DNA of 64,000 nucleotides from Billgrantia ethanolica (lineage in GTDB: Bacteria > Pseudomonadota > Gammaproteobacteria > Pseudomonadales > Halomonadaceae), in the NCBI RefSeq assembly GCF_021404305.1, contig NZ_JABFTX010000006.1:1-64000 (forward strand), read 5' to 3'. The position numbers were made by a program, and so were the translations under genes. The notes below the pieces were generated by a model. The model was not told where the DNA came from, ran no database searches, and saw nothing but the letters and a program-made list of their open reading frames with translations. Positions within the stretch are counted from its first letter, which is position 1. Each line of letters opens with the position of its first letter. Below, in pieces: positions 25,108 through 33,790 of this stretch.

Positions 25108-26384
25108 TCGGCCTAGTGGACTGCAATTCGTTCTACGTCAGCTGCGAGCGTGTCTTTCAGCCGCGGCTACGCGGGCTGCCTGTGGGCGTGATGTCTAACA
25201 ATGATGGCTGCGTCATCGCACTTTCTACGGAACTCAAAGCCCTCGGTGTCAAAATGGGCACGCCCGCATTTGAGCTTCAGCACCTGGTACGCCGCAGGCA
25301 GATCCACCTACTGTCCTCGAACTATGAGTTGTACGGTGACATGTCTGCCCGTGTGCAAGAGGTGCTCCAGGAGTTCTCCGCAGGCGTCGAGCCCTACAGC
25401 ATTGACGAGATGTTCGTCAGGTTCGACGGTTTCGAGTCGGCGCAGCTACTCGAGCACGCCCGGCAGCTGCACCACAAGGTGCGTCAGTTCACTGGCATTC
25501 CGGTCTGCGTCGGTGTCGCGCCCACGCGAACACTCGCAAAACTGGCGAACCGTGCGGCCAAGAAGATCGCCACCTACCAGGGCGTATGTGTGCTGCAGCC
25601 CAACAGCAGGGAAACCCAGGTATTGCTGAAGAAGATCGAGCTGGGCGACGTCTGGGGCGTCGGCCGCCGGCTCGTCGAGCGCCTGGCCGTGATGGGCATC
25701 AAAAGCGCCTGGGACCTTGCCCAGGCGAACCCGAAGGAGATCCGCCGCCGCTTCTCGGTCACCTTGGAGCGCACCGCCCTGGAGCTGCGCGGCGTGTCCT
25801 GCATCGAAATGAACGACTTCGACGAAGCCCGCCAGCGCATCATGACCAGCCGCAGCTTCGGCAAACTCACCGACGACATCAACGAGATACGCGAGGCGAT
25901 CCGACAGCACGGCCAGCGTGGCGCCGAGAAACTGCGCCGGCAGAATGGATTGGCCAAGGCAGTGCTGGTGTTTCTGAAGACCAATCCGTTCCGCGAGGAT
26001 TTGCAACAGTACTCACCGAGCCTGGTGCTCGAACTGCCCTGCCCCACGGCCGACAGCCGCGAAATCTTGCACACTGCCGGCCAGGCCTTGAAGCGGATCT
26101 ACCGCAAAGGCTATTTGTATCAGAAAGGTGGCGTGATGCTGCTGGACCTGATCGACGCTGATCGGCAGCAGCTCTCGCTGCTGGATACGCCCCAAACCGA
26201 CGCCGAACGGCAGCGCAGCGCCAAACTAATGAGCGTGATGGATGAACTGAACAGCAGGATGGGCCGTGGAACGATTAAATTGGGCACCCCCAGCCCAGGA
26301 GCGGCGTGGCATCTGCGCTGTGCTAACCTCACTCAGCGCTACTCGACGCGCTGGGATGAGCTGCCTGCGGCAAGGGCGCTTTAA
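25104..26384 (+). CDS. umuC: Error-prone DNA polymerase V catalytic subunit UmuC
   Basis: This 426-residue Y-family polymerase begins with the catalytic MIGLVDCNSFYVSCERVFQP (metal-binding D) and carries the second acidic motif YSIDEMFVRFDGF and the steric YGDMSARV region. The thumb/HhH part (IELGDVWGVGRRLVERLAVM) and the C-terminal UmuC-specific region are complete, so it should be active in translesion synthesis and SOS mutagenesis. It is translationally coupled to umuD. Confidence 0.95.
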   Translation: MIGLVDCNSFYVSCERVFQPRLRGLPVGVMSNNDGCVIALSTELKALGVKMGTPAFELQHLVRRRQIHLLSSNYELYGDMSARVQEVLQEFSAGVEPYSIDEMFVRFDGFESAQLLEHARQLHHKVRQFTGIPVCVGVAPTRTLAKLANRAAKKIATYQGVCVLQPNSRETQVLLKKIELGDVWGVGRRLVERLAVMGIKSAWDLAQANPKEIRRRFSVTLERTALELRGVSCIEMNDFDEARQRIMTSRSFGKLTDDINEIREAIRQHGQRGAEKLRRQNGLAKAVLVFLKTNPFREDLQQYSPSLVLELPCPTADSREILHTAGQALKRIYRKGYLYQKGGVMLLDLIDADRQQLSLLDTPQTDAERQRSAKLMSVMDELNSRMGRGTIKLGTPSPGAAWHLRCANLTQRYSTRWDELPAARAL

Positions 26385-26391
26385 CAAGCGA

Positions 26392-26411
26392 GCCCGGCCG
26401 TGCGGCCGGGC
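26392..26411 (+). terminator. Hairpin after umuC
   Basis: A perfect stem (gcccggcc / ggccgggc) begins 8 bases after the umuC stop. It has no following T run, so termination strength is uncertain. Confidence 0.5.
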
Positions 26412-27069
26412 CGAGCACTAGCAAACTCGCTACCAGTACACAAACCGTGCTCGAGAACAAACTGATGCTAGGGCAGGGTCACGAGCTTTGGCTCCAAAAG
26501 CTTTTTGTCCACTTGAAGGACCCTGTTTTTCAATTTCTTGTTGCTGAACATAGATTGTCCACAGCTTATCCCCACCCGTTGTTTCTCTTCGCTCCATCAC
26601 TGGCTGCCAGCACCGTGCTCGCGTTGACTGGTGCTGATAAGGGGGGGGCATTGCATGGTGTCCGTCTCACCTGTAGCCACCATCCACAACCTCGGTCATC
26701 CCCTAGCTCCACCGTCTGCTCCGGCTGGGCTCACTGCCGGTCGTCTTGCGTCCCGCCATGAAATGGCGCTTGATCTCAAGCAGTGGCCAGGGCTTGTCGG
26801 CTGCGAAGGTCGACTAGCCGATGCCGGCGTGGTTGAGCGCCAGGGGATAAGACAGTGGCTTCCTTTCCCGGGTGGTCTGCTAAATTGAGCAAGTGGGTGT
26901 CTGTGCCTATGCACGGTAGAGAGGTGTCGAAAAGATCGTGACATGGCAACCTTAGCGTAAGGGCCGGTGCTCAAAGAGCCTACAAGCGAGAGCCGGCGAG
27001 CAGGGGCGCGGCAGTGCGTGCGCTAACCTTCAACGGGGCGCGTCATGCCCCAGGGTAAGGAGGCAGAGC
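26412..27069. other. Gene-free stretch between umuC and the Vsr region
   Basis: No gene with family features is visible. It contains DnaA-box-like words (ttgtccaca at 26555 and ttatcccca at 26566) and a homopolymer of nine G at 26640-26649. Short open frames here have no ribosome binding site or recognisable product. Confidence 0.5.
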
Positions 27070-27351
27070 ATGAATCCAGGGCTAAAGGGCACAATTACCT
27101 TGCAGGTGCCGGGGCAGCCGGAACATACATTTAACCTCGAGGGTGAGGCCTTTTCATGGGAGGATGGTGGAGAAACAGATGCCAGCTTCCTCTTCAAGGA
27201 TCTCGAAAACGATATCGAGGTGACTCTCAGTGTTGAGGATGGAAACGCGGTTTTTGGCGACTTTTGGCTTGATGATATCCGACTGGAGGTGGTCGAAGGC
27301 GATCTTGAGGCCAACGACGCCATAATGAGCTACGATCACGAGGATTATTGA
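27070..27351 (+). CDS. Unknown small acidic protein
   Basis: This 93-residue protein (MNPGLKGTITLQVPGQPEHT ... ANDAIMSYDHEDY) is strongly acidic and probably all-beta. A perfect ribosome binding site (aaggagg, 7-8 bases upstream) supports it. Strong negative charge is also seen in DNA-mimic proteins such as anti-restriction factors, and the gene lies beside a restriction-modification cluster, but this is only an analogy. Unrecognised family. Confidence 0.7.
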   Translation: MNPGLKGTITLQVPGQPEHTFNLEGEAFSWEDGGETDASFLFKDLENDIEVTLSVEDGNAVFGDFWLDDIRLEVVEGDLEANDAIMSYDHEDY

Positions 27352-27465
27352 GCTGTCGGAAGGGCTGCCGGACAGGCGTGCTTAGCTTCAAAGTATCAGC
27401 AGAAGCTACCCTGTGGCTGGCGCTTGAGGCGCCGGCCGCTTCTGTCGCCGACAGCTGGAGCTTCT

Positions 27466-27885
27466 ATGGTCGACTCAGTTGATCGAGAGACTCGCAGCAA
27501 AATTATGGGCAAGGTGCGGAACAAGGACACCGGCCCTGAGATGACGGTAAGGCGACTCGTCCATGGGGCGGGCTATCGGTATCGCTTACACGGAAAGAAG
27601 CTGCCAGGGAAACCTGACTTGGTGTTCAAGGGGCGCAGGAAGGTCATCTTCGTGCATGGCTGCTTTTGGCATCGCCATGAGGGGTGCCCTCTGGCTAGAC
27701 TACCGAAGTCCCGGTTGGATTTCTGGCTGCCCAAGCTTGAAGCCAACCGAGAGAGGGACAAGAGGAACGAGGAGCGCCTACAAGAGATGGGCTGGGCCGT
27801 GCTCGTCATTTGGGAATGTGAATTGAAGAGCCCCAATAGCTTGCTGTTAAAAATTTCGGAGTTTTTGGATGAAGTGAAGGGCTAG
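27466..27885 (+). CDS. vsr: Very short patch repair endonuclease
   Basis: This 139-residue protein is a Vsr mismatch endonuclease that nicks at T:G mismatches produced by deamination of 5-methylcytosine. The opening DRETRSKIMGKVRNKDTGPE, the active-site region PGKPDLVF (catalytic D), VIFVHGCFWHRHEGC (histidines and zinc ligands) and VIWECEL are all present. It is convergent with the endonuclease gene, their stop codons overlapping by four bases, and pairs functionally with the cytosine methyltransferase at 28726-29892. Confidence 0.95.
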   Translation: MVDSVDRETRSKIMGKVRNKDTGPEMTVRRLVHGAGYRYRLHGKKLPGKPDLVFKGRRKVIFVHGCFWHRHEGCPLARLPKSRLDFWLPKLEANRERDKRNEERLQEMGWAVLVIWECELKSPNSLLLKISEFLDEVKG

Positions 27886-28667
27886 TCCGCTTCCACTATT
27901 GTACCAGATGGAATCTTCCTTCTATCATTTTTATATATGATAACATAGCCAGGCAGGGTCATAATTCTCCAGCTATCTCCAAGTGCCCGCTTTGCTCTTT
28001 GGAGGTACTGGAAAGTGGTTCCTTCAAGCGAGTCGACAGTTACTTCCTTTTCTTTCAGTTCTGGGTGTGGATTTCTGCTCCTGGGCGGCTCGGTCTGGAA
28101 TCGAATGTTGTAATGAAGCTGATTCTTCATCTGTGTCAAAAGGTCTGCCACTTTCATTGTATTACTATCAGACTCCAGGATTACCACTTCATCTAAGTTA
28201 ATTGGGTATAGGGCGTCGAAGCTATCGTCCTTAACTTCTGTAGAGTCACGTTCTCTGCCTGGATCATTTGAGCCGAATCCGCTATGTTGCCAACCTGGGC
28301 GAATGCCTTTTTCTCTGTAGTGCTTGATAAGCAAGCCTTCCAAGTCCATGGCTGTGAAAACGTAGACGCGTATTGCTTTGAAGCCAACTTGTTCGACATC
28401 TAGATTATTGCGAGACTGGATTTTCTTAGAGTGACGTAGCAAGCGCCTTTTTAGGCCAGCATCAGAGTCAGTTTTGCCGATATAGACAAGCTCACCATCC
28501 TTGAACAATTGGTAAACACCCTGCTCTTCTTTTACGCTAGACGATATGGTGGAGGTGTCGAGGGGACCCTCTGTCATTTCATCAAAAAGCTTCACCAATT
28601 CTTCTAGGAGTTTGGTAGGGAGATCGAACTCTAACTCTTCGATATAACCGCGCGATGGCATAGACAA
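27882..28667 (-). CDS. GIY-YIG type II restriction endonuclease (Eco29kI-like)
   Basis: This 261-residue protein contains a GIY-YIG nuclease core: G50-V51-Y52 in GVYQLFKDG, Y62-I63-G64 in LVYIGKTDS, arginine R74/R75 in LKRRLLRH and glutamate E110 in DLEGLLIKHY. The downstream motif SGFGSNDPGRERDST matches the GFG..DPG..R element I associate with the Eco29kI/NgoMIII restriction enzymes (CCGCGG). With the C5-methyltransferase and Vsr around it, a type II restriction role is likely. The C-terminal ~90 residues are not assigned. Recognition of CCGCGG is a guess from the family. Confidence 0.8.
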   Translation of the reverse strand: MSMPSRGYIEELEFDLPTKLLEELVKLFDEMTEGPLDTSTISSSVKEEQGVYQLFKDGELVYIGKTDSDAGLKRRLLRHSKKIQSRNNLDVEQVGFKAIRVYVFTAMDLEGLLIKHYREKGIRPGWQHSGFGSNDPGRERDSTEVKDDSFDALYPINLDEVVILESDSNTMKVADLLTQMKNQLHYNIRFQTEPPRSRNPHPELKEKEVTVDSLEGTTFQYLQRAKRALGDSWRIMTLPGYVIIYKNDRRKIPSGTIVEAD

Positions 28668-28725
28668 CCTCTCTAGAAAAAAGGTAACTATGCCACTCCC
28701 TTTACGTTTTTGAAACCGGCTTGGG

Positions 28726-29892
28726 TCAGTTCACCTCATGCAGCACCTTGGCGACTGAGTTGGCCACAACCTCAGCGAGCTTCACTGGGACGGCATTACC
28801 AAGCTGGCGCATGGTCTCGCCCCAGGCGCCGTGGAAGATGTACTCGTCTGGGAAGGTCTGGAGCCTTGCGGCCTCACGGACGGTGAAGTACCGCACGGAG
28901 CCATCATCGCGGACTAGCATGTTCTCTCCGCCTGGCACGCCATGCGCACCAGCCTTGAGAGTCTTCGAGGGCTCGTCGTATGGGCTCCCGGTGTGGCCCT
29001 TGTAGATCCTGGCCCCAGGGGTAAACACATGGTTTGGAATCGTGAAGAGAGATGGCTTCTCGGGGTCGGGAAGGTCGCTGATAGCATCCCTCACGGTCAT
29101 CCAAGGCAAACGGTTGGTAACCTCTCGTTCCTCTGTGGCGAGGCGCTTGATGCGGTTCCTCATCCTCTCCGGAATCGCTGGGCGGTTCTTTTTGGCGATT
29201 CGATGACGCTCCCAATACTCCCCGGTGACCCACTTTGCGCGGAGCAGCTCCACATCGGAGTGAGTGGGCTCTGGAAATGACCACTCAATGCCCAGGTCTG
29301 AGCGGAAGCCGACGAGGAACACCCGTTCACGCTTCTGGGGAACGCCGTAGTCGGCAGCGTTCAAGAGCCGGAAGACGACATTGTAGGTCGGCTGCTTGCC
29401 AGACGTGTGGAGGCCTTCGAGGCGGGCAAGGTGTTCTTCCCAGGACTCGCCCTGACGCTTCACTACCTCGGGATGGCTGAGCTGGAGATACGTGTACTCG
29501 AAGTAGCTGGCGAAGCTCTGACGGAGCAACCCTTTGACGTTCTCGAAGATGAAGGCGCGAGGCATCGTCTTGTGGACGGCTTGCACCGCTGTGGGGAACA
29601 TGTCCCGCTCATCTAGGTTGCCTCTGTGCTTGCCGCCCAAGGAGAACGGCTGACACGGCGGGCCGCCTGAGATAACTTCCACCCTTCCGGCGTACGGTGT
29701 CAGGTCGAATTGCCTTGCGTCACCCTCGAAGAGAACGAAATCCTCTCCATGAGAATCGTAGTGGGTCCGGTTCTCTCGGATGGTCTGACAGGCATCGTCG
29801 TCCCACTCAACCACTGCTGAGTGTTGGAACCCTGCGCGGGCCATGCCCATCGCGAGGCCACCAGCCCCGGCGAAAAGCTCGATGCTACTCAT
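28726..29892 (-). CDS. DNA (cytosine-5)-methyltransferase
   Basis: This 388-residue enzyme shows the ordered motifs of C5 methyltransferases: I (IELFAGAGGLAMGMARAGF, SAM binding), IV with the catalytic cysteine (GGPPCQPFSLGG), VI (FENVKGLL), VIII (QKRERVFLVG) and X (LGNAVPVKLAEVVANS). It would protect the host from the adjacent endonuclease. The ATG at 29892 is chosen over an upstream GTG at 29901. Its start overlaps the end of the XRE regulator gene, so regulator and methylase are co-translated. Confidence 0.95.
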   Translation of the reverse strand: MSSIELFAGAGGLAMGMARAGFQHSAVVEWDDDACQTIRENRTHYDSHGEDFVLFEGDARQFDLTPYAGRVEVISGGPPCQPFSLGGKHRGNLDERDMFPTAVQAVHKTMPRAFIFENVKGLLRQSFASYFEYTYLQLSHPEVVKRQGESWEEHLARLEGLHTSGKQPTYNVVFRLLNAADYGVPQKRERVFLVGFRSDLGIEWSFPEPTHSDVELLRAKWVTGEYWERHRIAKKNRPAIPERMRNRIKRLATEEREVTNRLPWMTVRDAISDLPDPEKPSLFTIPNHVFTPGARIYKGHTGSPYDEPSKTLKAGAHGVPGGENMLVRDDGSVRYFTVREAARLQTFPDEYIFHGAWGETMRQLGNAVPVKLAEVVANSVAKVLHEVN

Positions 29893-30199
29893 CCTGATCA
29901 CCTTTCGTCCTGCTCACTGTTCCATCACCTCTGTCTTGCATTTCGGCCAAACGGCGGTTCCTGCTTGCGCCTCTTGGCTTCTTCGGGACTGCTTCCAGCC
30001 CCGCGAGTGTCTTTCTGAAGTCGATGCCCTGCTCCGCCATCTCGCCCATCAGCTTTGAAATGACCGCCAGATGGGTCGGAACCGAGGTCCGCCCAGCGTA
30101 GTTGGAGACTGAATTGCGGTTCATTCCAACCAGCTCGCTGAACTCCTTCACCGTGAGTCCCGCCTTGCCGAGTTGCCGCAGGAACTCTTGATAGGTCAT
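29885..30199 (-). CDS. XRE-family helix-turn-helix regulator (restriction controller candidate)
   Basis: This 104-residue protein has an N-terminal Cro/C1-type helix-turn-helix (LTVKEFSELVGMNRNSVSNY) followed by a charged tail (RGASRNRRLAEMQD...). It is the first gene of the leftward methylase unit and overlaps it. Position and size suggest a controller that times methylase and nuclease expression, like C proteins, although those are usually shorter and precede the nuclease. A palindrome cluster lies just upstream of it. Confidence 0.82.
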   Translation of the reverse strand: MTYQEFLRQLGKAGLTVKEFSELVGMNRNSVSNYAGRTSVPTHLAVISKLMGEMAEQGIDFRKTLAGLEAVPKKPRGASRNRRLAEMQDRGDGTVSRTKGDQDE

Positions 30200-30230
30200 G
30201 AAAATACCATAACAGAAACCGGAAGTATGC

Positions 30231-30265
30231 ACACAAAAAAATGTGTTTTACACATAAATTTATGT
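30231..30265. promoter_or_regulatory. Operator-like palindromes before the XRE-methylase unit
   Basis: Two inverted repeats lie 30-65 bases upstream of the XRE start: acaca-N6-tgtgt (30231-30246) and the perfect 14-bp palindrome acataaatttatgt (30252-30265). This is the usual layout for an XRE autoregulatory operator. Confidence 0.6.
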
Positions 30266-30676
30266 ACATCACTCATGAAGCTAGGTAACCGATGGGTGAC
30301 GAAGGGATCCTCAAGGAAGGGTTCATGAGAGCGATGGCGACTGAATCGAGTCACGTTCGTTAAGAATGTGGTTCATGGATGCACCAATTTCGGGCAGCAG
30401 CAGCACGAGGGATATGGACGGGAGCAGCCCTTTGTCCTTTCAGCCTTTGTGGTACCCCGCACAACCCCGTCTTTCTCGGGTAAGCCCCTTCCCCTTGTCC
30501 TACCCATTCCATTACCCCCTTTGGGCCTTTTCCCCTTTCCCTCTGGGTTTCCCATTCCTTCATCAGCGCCTTCCAGGGGTGCCCTCGCGATTGCCACAAG
30601 AGTGACTGACTCTGTAACCTACAGGTACCGCTGATACCGTCCGGGAGCCCAGGTCATCTATGGTGAGTCGTGTTTC
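30266..30676. other. Intergenic stretch with a pyrimidine-rich tract
   Basis: No gene is supported. From about 30470 to 30580 the plus strand is almost all C and T (ccccttccccttgtcctacc and following), which leaves all six frames superficially open. A promoter for the rightward HU gene should lie in its last part. Confidence 0.6.
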
Positions 30677-30952
30677 ATGAACAAGAAGGATCTTGTAAAG
30701 CAGGTTGCGGCCTTCGCGGACCTGTCGCATGCTCAAGCCAACCGCTGTCTCAACGCGTTCATCGCTACCGTTACGGACACCCTGTCGCAAGGGGATAAGG
30801 TGACCCTGCCAGGATTCCAGACGTTCGAAGCCCGTCAGCGTGCCGGGTGGACCGGGCGTAACCCGCAAACAGGGGCTGATATCGAGATTCCAGCGACGAC
30901 CTCCCCAGCATTCAAAGCTGGGCAGACCCTCAAGAAAGCCGTGAATGCCTGA
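30677..30952 (+). CDS. HU-family DNA-binding protein
   Basis: This 91-residue protein is a complete HU/IHF-type histone-like protein: MNKKDLVKQVAAFADLSHAQ dimerisation helices, the GFQTFEARQRAGWTGRNPQTG turn before the arms, and the PAFKAGQTLKKAVN ending. It bends DNA and may shape ICE or cargo promoters. The next gene starts two bases after its stop, so they form an operon. Confidence 0.95.
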   Translation: MNKKDLVKQVAAFADLSHAQANRCLNAFIATVTDTLSQGDKVTLPGFQTFEARQRAGWTGRNPQTGADIEIPATTSPAFKAGQTLKKAVNA

Positions 30953-30954
30953 AC

Positions 30955-31716
30955 ATGAGCCTGATTCCGTCCCTAGATATCGAATGGGGTGCTCGCCGGC
31001 CAGCCAAACCCTCCATTCAAGTGCTCGAGGTCGGCCGGAAAGATCAGGGTCCCGTCTTTCTTCTGGTTGAGCGAACCGAGAAGGCTGAAAGGTACGAGGG
31101 GAAGGTTTGCGAGGCCTCGATTTCGCTGACGTACCAGGTCATCCATGAAGACCCGACTTTGCATCACGTAGAGGGTGGCGAGTTCAGCGCCTGTTACCAC
31201 CGTGACTGGGGAAGCAATGAAGAGTTGGTTAGGCTGTCCAGCACCTCCGTCCATGAGGGCGGCTATGTCGTTGTCGATCCAAGTTGGCTAGCGGGCCACA
31301 AGCTGGGAACCTACCTGCAGAATGAGATCATCGCCTGGGCACAGCAGTGGCCCGAGGCTGAAGTCTGTCAGATCAAGTTGCTTGCAGGACAGGCCTCGGC
31401 TGACAACCGAAAGCGACGGAATCGCTTCTACGAGCAGTTCGGTATACGGTTCGACTACGAGACGAGCGAACACGAGGCGGGCGTCTCGCAACCCATGAAG
31501 GTGCGGGAGCTTAATACCGTCGACCGCTGGCAGCAAAACATCCAGGAGATCCCCCTGGAGCGGTTCCTGGCCAAGGCATTGGGACAGATCCGGGACCAAC
31601 GCTGGGAGCTCAAGGCGCGCGAAAAGAACCTGCAGGAGATTCGCAGGGACTGGGAGTTTGCCGTCTCGAGGCCAGTGAGATGGACACTGAAGCGTTGGAT
31701 CGAACGAATAACGTAG
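30955..31716 (+). CDS. Unknown protein with GNAT-like segment, coupled to HU
   Basis: This 253-residue protein is not firmly assigned. The middle section (VVVDPSWLAGHKLGTYLQNE, then ASADNRKRRNRFYEQFGIRF) resembles the acetyl-CoA-binding loop and the 'N...R..FY...G' end of GNAT acetyltransferases. The C-terminal ~70 residues are a helical, charged extension. It starts two bases after the HU stop, implying joint expression; a DNA- or protein-modifying role with HU is only a guess. Confidence 0.75.
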   Translation: MSLIPSLDIEWGARRPAKPSIQVLEVGRKDQGPVFLLVERTEKAERYEGKVCEASISLTYQVIHEDPTLHHVEGGEFSACYHRDWGSNEELVRLSSTSVHEGGYVVVDPSWLAGHKLGTYLQNEIIAWAQQWPEAEVCQIKLLAGQASADNRKRRNRFYEQFGIRFDYETSEHEAGVSQPMKVRELNTVDRWQQNIQEIPLERFLAKALGQIRDQRWELKAREKNLQEIRRDWEFAVSRPVRWTLKRWIERIT

Positions 31717-31905
31717 TTGAACCCGCCAGGTGCAGGTCACGCCGGGGGATAACACAAGATCTGGTAGTAGATCTGAGTTGACTAATCACCACATATAGTG
31801 TCAGCCACCTCGTCCCCCCGCGTGAACCGTGCTACGCTCTTTGCAAACCCCTTTGCACTCTTACGCTCACTGGGGACGCCATTGAGAACACCATGGGAGG
31901 ATGCC

Positions 31906-32211
31906 ATGGCCAACGGGAACAATCAGAACGACACCCTTCAGTCCACCAAGCGGTTACTCAAAGGTTCTGCTGCCTTCACCTCTGCTCTATTGTTTGGGAA
32001 TCGCGACACTGGGTCCAAGGGGCTGCTGTGGACGCTTGGTGCCGCCGCCGGGGCGGCAGTTGCAGGGGCATCGAAGACGCTGGCATCCCCCCCGCCAGAT
32101 GCTGCCTCAAAAGAGGAAGTGGATGAAGAGTGGGAAGGGTGGAGTTGCCGAAACGGTATTGATGGCCCCGGTTACTACCATGGGCCCTTCCGAGTAGATG
32201 ACGATGAATAA
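31906..32211 (+). CDS. Unknown small protein with hydrophobic Gly/Ala segment
   Basis: This 101-residue protein has an Ala/Gly-rich hydrophobic stretch (WTLGAAAGAAVAGASKTL) that could insert in a membrane, and an acidic tail ending GPFRVDDDE. The start at 31906 has gggagg six to nine bases upstream; earlier ATG codons lack this. It is convergent with the transfer genes and separated from them by a hairpin. Function unknown. Confidence 0.65.
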   Translation: MANGNNQNDTLQSTKRLLKGSAAFTSALLFGNRDTGSKGLLWTLGAAAGAAVAGASKTLASPPPDAASKEEVDEEWEGWSCRNGIDGPGYYHGPFRVDDDE

Positions 32212-32229
32212 GGCCAGAAAACTCTGGCC
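32212..32229. terminator. Hairpin between convergent cargo and transfer genes
   Basis: A perfect 6-bp stem (ggccag / ctggcc) with loop aaaact sits between two convergent stops. Only a weak T stretch follows on either strand. Confidence 0.4.
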
Positions 32230-32248
32230 CTATCTCTCCATCGCCTCG

Positions 32249-33790
32249 TTATACTTTTCCACCAGTCGCCTTTGACTGCGTTTGTCTCCCCCCTTGCTCA
32301 CCAGCCGCTTGAGACTTCTTACTGCCGGTATCAAGGCTGCTGCCTACGGCCTGTCCAGCGCGTATTCCTGCCCAGCCCAGCACACCCATCCAAATCGCCG
32401 GCAGCACCAAGAACATCATCGCCTGAACGAACTGCAGCACAAGCCAGTCATAAGCATTGTTGACTGCTGCCAGCCAGCTGATCTTGGCCGCATCGCTGCT
32501 ATAGAGTAGGTCGATAGCTCTGGAATCGATCCATCGAGCCAGTTCCCACCAGAATGTCAGGAACCAGGTGGCGAACAGACCAAAGGTTGCCATGCCCGCT
32601 GCCTTGTAGGAGTAGCCAGAGATCACCAGGATGAACGGTAGGCAGATCACCATGGCCATGATTAGGATCGCCTGCACCATCGGCAGGGACTGCTTAACCA
32701 TGTCCATCCCCGCTGCCATCGGCAGCATGGCGGTAGCGCCCCCTACAGCGCCACCGGCAGTGGTGAGGGTCTGAAAGATCCAATCCCAGTTTCCATCCCC
32801 GCCAAGATCACGATAGCCCACAACGGTCTGATCCAGGTTTCCATTCGCCGCTCCGGATCTGGGGCTTACCAACCGACGGATCACATAGTCCTGAGCTTCG
32901 TTGCTAGTGAACACACTGCGGAAGCTGTCCCAGAACCTTGGATCGACCTGGTCGTACAATCTCGCACGAAGGCCGACATCAGCGGTTGACCACCACTCCC
33001 GGCACGTTGGATAGCCTGGTTGACCAGGCCCCGTATTCGGTCGTGACATGTCGCGGTTGGCATCGTAAGGGAAGCCAGACACCGGCCGGTTGGCGTAGAA
33101 ACTGTCGTAGTAGCCAGGTGTGTCTTGGAAATAGCGACTACCAATCCAATCGACATCCTGGGCACGGCTGCTATCGACGCTCCCAGTCTGCTGGTAGAGC
33201 CGATTGCGTGCGGGGCCAAAGCAAGCCAGTTGGAACTCTCCAACTTCCCGCTGCAGGACCGAATCCTCAATACTGTTTAGGTCAAGCTCGGTGCGGATCG
33301 AATGATAGTCTGTGCTGCATGGAATAGCGGCGATGGCGGCCCCGGTCATGCCGTGGGACACCGCATGGACAAAGGCCCACCAGACAGGAATTCGTGGGAT
33401 TTGGCCATCGATCGTGTTGAGCGTCGATTCACCCCATTGCCCGCTCGCAAACTGCCGAGTTCCACATTCCTGGCTGCGTCGCGCATCCAAGTCGGACGTA
33501 GTTAGCTGCAGTTGCAGGAGCGGCTGACAGGTGAACAGGAAGATAAGGGCCATGGCGTAGAGCCGCGTCTCAATACGATTGATGGTAAGGACCCCCTTAG
33601 ACCCTGCCTCATCACCTTCCTGCCTTGCCCTGTACCATTCCGAAGCGATCAGAGCGATGAACGGCACCGCAGCAAGCCCAGTACCATTCATGACGCTCCA
33701 GATTGCATTGTTCACCAACCAGCCGAGCATGAGCATCGCGTTGGAGAAATAATCAAAGGCCACCAATGGCGCAGTAAGCATGCCTTCCAT
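32249..33790 (-). CDS. TraG N-terminal-like mating-pair protein
   Basis: This 513-residue inner-membrane protein has membrane helices near both ends (FDYFSNAMLMLGWLVNNAIW; AALIFLFTCQPLLQ; AILIMAMVICLPFILVISGY) and a large periplasmic central part with several cysteines. It fits the TraG N-terminal-domain family of ICE mating-pair stabilisation proteins. The start at 33790 overlaps the previous stop (ATGA). It is the last gene of the leftward block TIGR03757-03756-03755-small protein-TraG. Confidence 0.85.
   Translation of the reverse strand: MEGMLTAPLVAFDYFSNAMLMLGWLVNNAIWSVMNGTGLAAVPFIALIASEWYRARQEGDEAGSKGVLTINRIETRLYAMALIFLFTCQPLLQLQLTTSDLDARRSQECGTRQFASGQWGESTLNTIDGQIPRIPVWWAFVHAVSHGMTGAAIAAIPCSTDYHSIRTELDLNSIEDSVLQREVGEFQLACFGPARNRLYQQTGSVDSSRAQDVDWIGSRYFQDTPGYYDSFYANRPVSGFPYDANRDMSRPNTGPGQPGYPTCREWWSTADVGLRARLYDQVDPRFWDSFRSVFTSNEAQDYVIRRLVSPRSGAANGNLDQTVVGYRDLGGDGNWDWIFQTLTTAGGAVGGATAMLPMAAGMDMVKQSLPMVQAILIMAMVICLPFILVISGYSYKAAGMATFGLFATWFLTFWWELARWIDSRAIDLLYSSDAAKISWLAAVNNAYDWLVLQFVQAMMFLVLPAIWMGVLGWAGIRAGQAVGSSLDTGSKKSQAAGEQGGRQTQSKATGGKV

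Noticed and set aside
30366-30605. Overlapping open frames on both strands in the pyrimidine-rich tract
   Set aside because: They are open only because the composition avoids stop codons; residues are low-complexity Pro/Phe/Leu or Gly/Lys/Glu.
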